Assembly (NCBI GenBank): GCA_022842465.1
Contig: JALHPN010000089.1
Location: 1-33,291, forward strand
DNA length: 33,291 bases
From: Polyangiaceae bacterium
GTDB taxonomy: Bacteria > Myxococcota_A > Polyangia > Polyangiales > Polyangiaceae
Reading direction: 5' to 3'
This document shows positions 33,004-33,291 of this stretch, piece after piece. The notes under the pieces are model-generated. The model saw only the letters and a list, made by a program, of their open reading frames with translations, was not told the origin of the DNA and did not search any database. Position 1 is the stretch's first letter, and every line of letters begins with the position of its first letter. The position numbers and the translations under genes are program-made.

Positions 33004-33291
33004 CTACTGACGCACGAAGACGAAGGGCACGTTCACCGTCGTGCTGCTCCCCGTCGCCGGGAACTGCCAGTTCCGGACCTGGTTCTCGATGCACTTGGTG
33101 ATGACCGGGTCGTCTCCGGTCGCGCTCGCGTTGTCGACGTGGCCGTTTCCGCCCACCGTGATCGCGACCGTGACCTTCGCGCTGGACTTCTGGTCGCCGC
33201 CCCGATCCCAGCAGGCGCGCTTCACGGCCGGCGACCGCTCGCGGACGATGCGTTGGACCGTCGCGGCGTCCATCGTGCCGGCGGCCGCGCC
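33004..33291 (-). CDS. AgmX/PglI-type C-terminal domain protein (partial, cut by window edge)
   Basis: Only the last 95 codons are present. The sequence (VQRIVRERSPAVKRACWDRG, KVTVAITVGGNGHV, ITKCIENQVRNWQFP, TVNVPFVF) matches the AgmX/PglI C-terminal domain, a TonB-C-like fold found in many myxobacterial envelope and gliding-motility proteins. Two conserved-position Cys (in RACWDR and TKCIEN) are visible and could pair. The N-terminal part, which would tell more (FHA, GYF or TonB-type linker), lies outside the window. The family is linked to motility and to energy-coupled envelope machines; a specific role cannot be set from this end. Confidence 0.75.
   Translation of the reverse strand, partial: GAAAGTMDAATVQRIVRERSPAVKRACWDRGGDQKSSAKVTVAITVGGNGHVDNASATGDDPVITKCIENQVRNWQFPATGSSTTVNVPFVFVRQ

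Noticed and set aside
1..33291. tRNA, rRNA, CRISPR, insertion sequences, phage or defence genes
   Set aside because: None found on reading both strands; the only short tandem repeat is the 9-bp unit in the methyltransferase.

Overview
The window is a very GC-rich, gene-dense stretch of bacterial chromosome, most likely from a myxobacterium (Myxococcota, probably class Polyangia). This rests on gene content: two Hanks-type Ser/Thr kinases with transmembrane segments, many lipoproteins, a MopE-type calcium-motif lipoprotein, an FGE/SUMF1-like lipoprotein, an AgmX/PglI-type C-terminus and a MYXO-CTERM-like anchor. I see no tRNA, rRNA, CRISPR array, insertion sequence, phage gene or other sign of recent transfer. 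Apart from the two genes cut by the window edges, all genes look intact, and no gap exceeds 300 bases.

Layout. 1-170: start of an unidentified anchored protein (-), then a 218-bp divergent gap. 389-1588: MopE/choice-of-anchor-L-like lipoprotein (+), closed by a stem-loop. 1737-5477 (+): PEGA-tailed Ser/Thr kinase, branched-chain-amino-acid-type binding lipoprotein and small Cys-rich lipoprotein, meeting a TPR/membrane protein (5478-6365, -) stop to stop. 6461-15441 (+): a long tight run of dCMP deaminase, D-Ala-D-Ala ligase, a duplicated PH-like membrane protein, a second kinase, a DUF4175-like membrane/coiled-coil protein and an exported MA-like metalloprotease. 15488-19385 (+): a promoter-like site, then phosphatidylserine decarboxylase, a methyltransferase with a very long disordered N-terminus, and CorA. 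19386-21494 (-): FGE-like lipoprotein and a beta-propeller lipoprotein. 21502-23909 (+): an Asp-box propeller protein with a MYXO-CTERM-like tail and an Ig-like lipoprotein. 23915-27168 (-): an 806-aa unknown, a 109-aa unknown and a GreB-type factor. 27271-28483 (+): an exported truncated globin and an O-methyltransferase. 28502-33291 (-): topA, dprA, a degenerate M48-like protein and the C-terminus of an AgmX-like protein.

How the genes fit together. Housekeeping genes (ddl, psd, corA, greB, topA, dprA, dCMP deaminase) alternate with envelope and signalling genes of unknown role. Several neighbours overlap by 4 bases (4980, 6916, 13882, 16409), which suggests translational coupling, and three convergent pairs end within 0-5 bases of each other. 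The best candidates for undescribed systems are the kinase/binding-protein/lipoprotein cluster with no transporter, the PH-duplication/kinase/DUF4175/metalloprotease run, and the psd-coupled disordered-tail methyltransferase. All functional links are inferred from sequence and gene order; no database search was possible.
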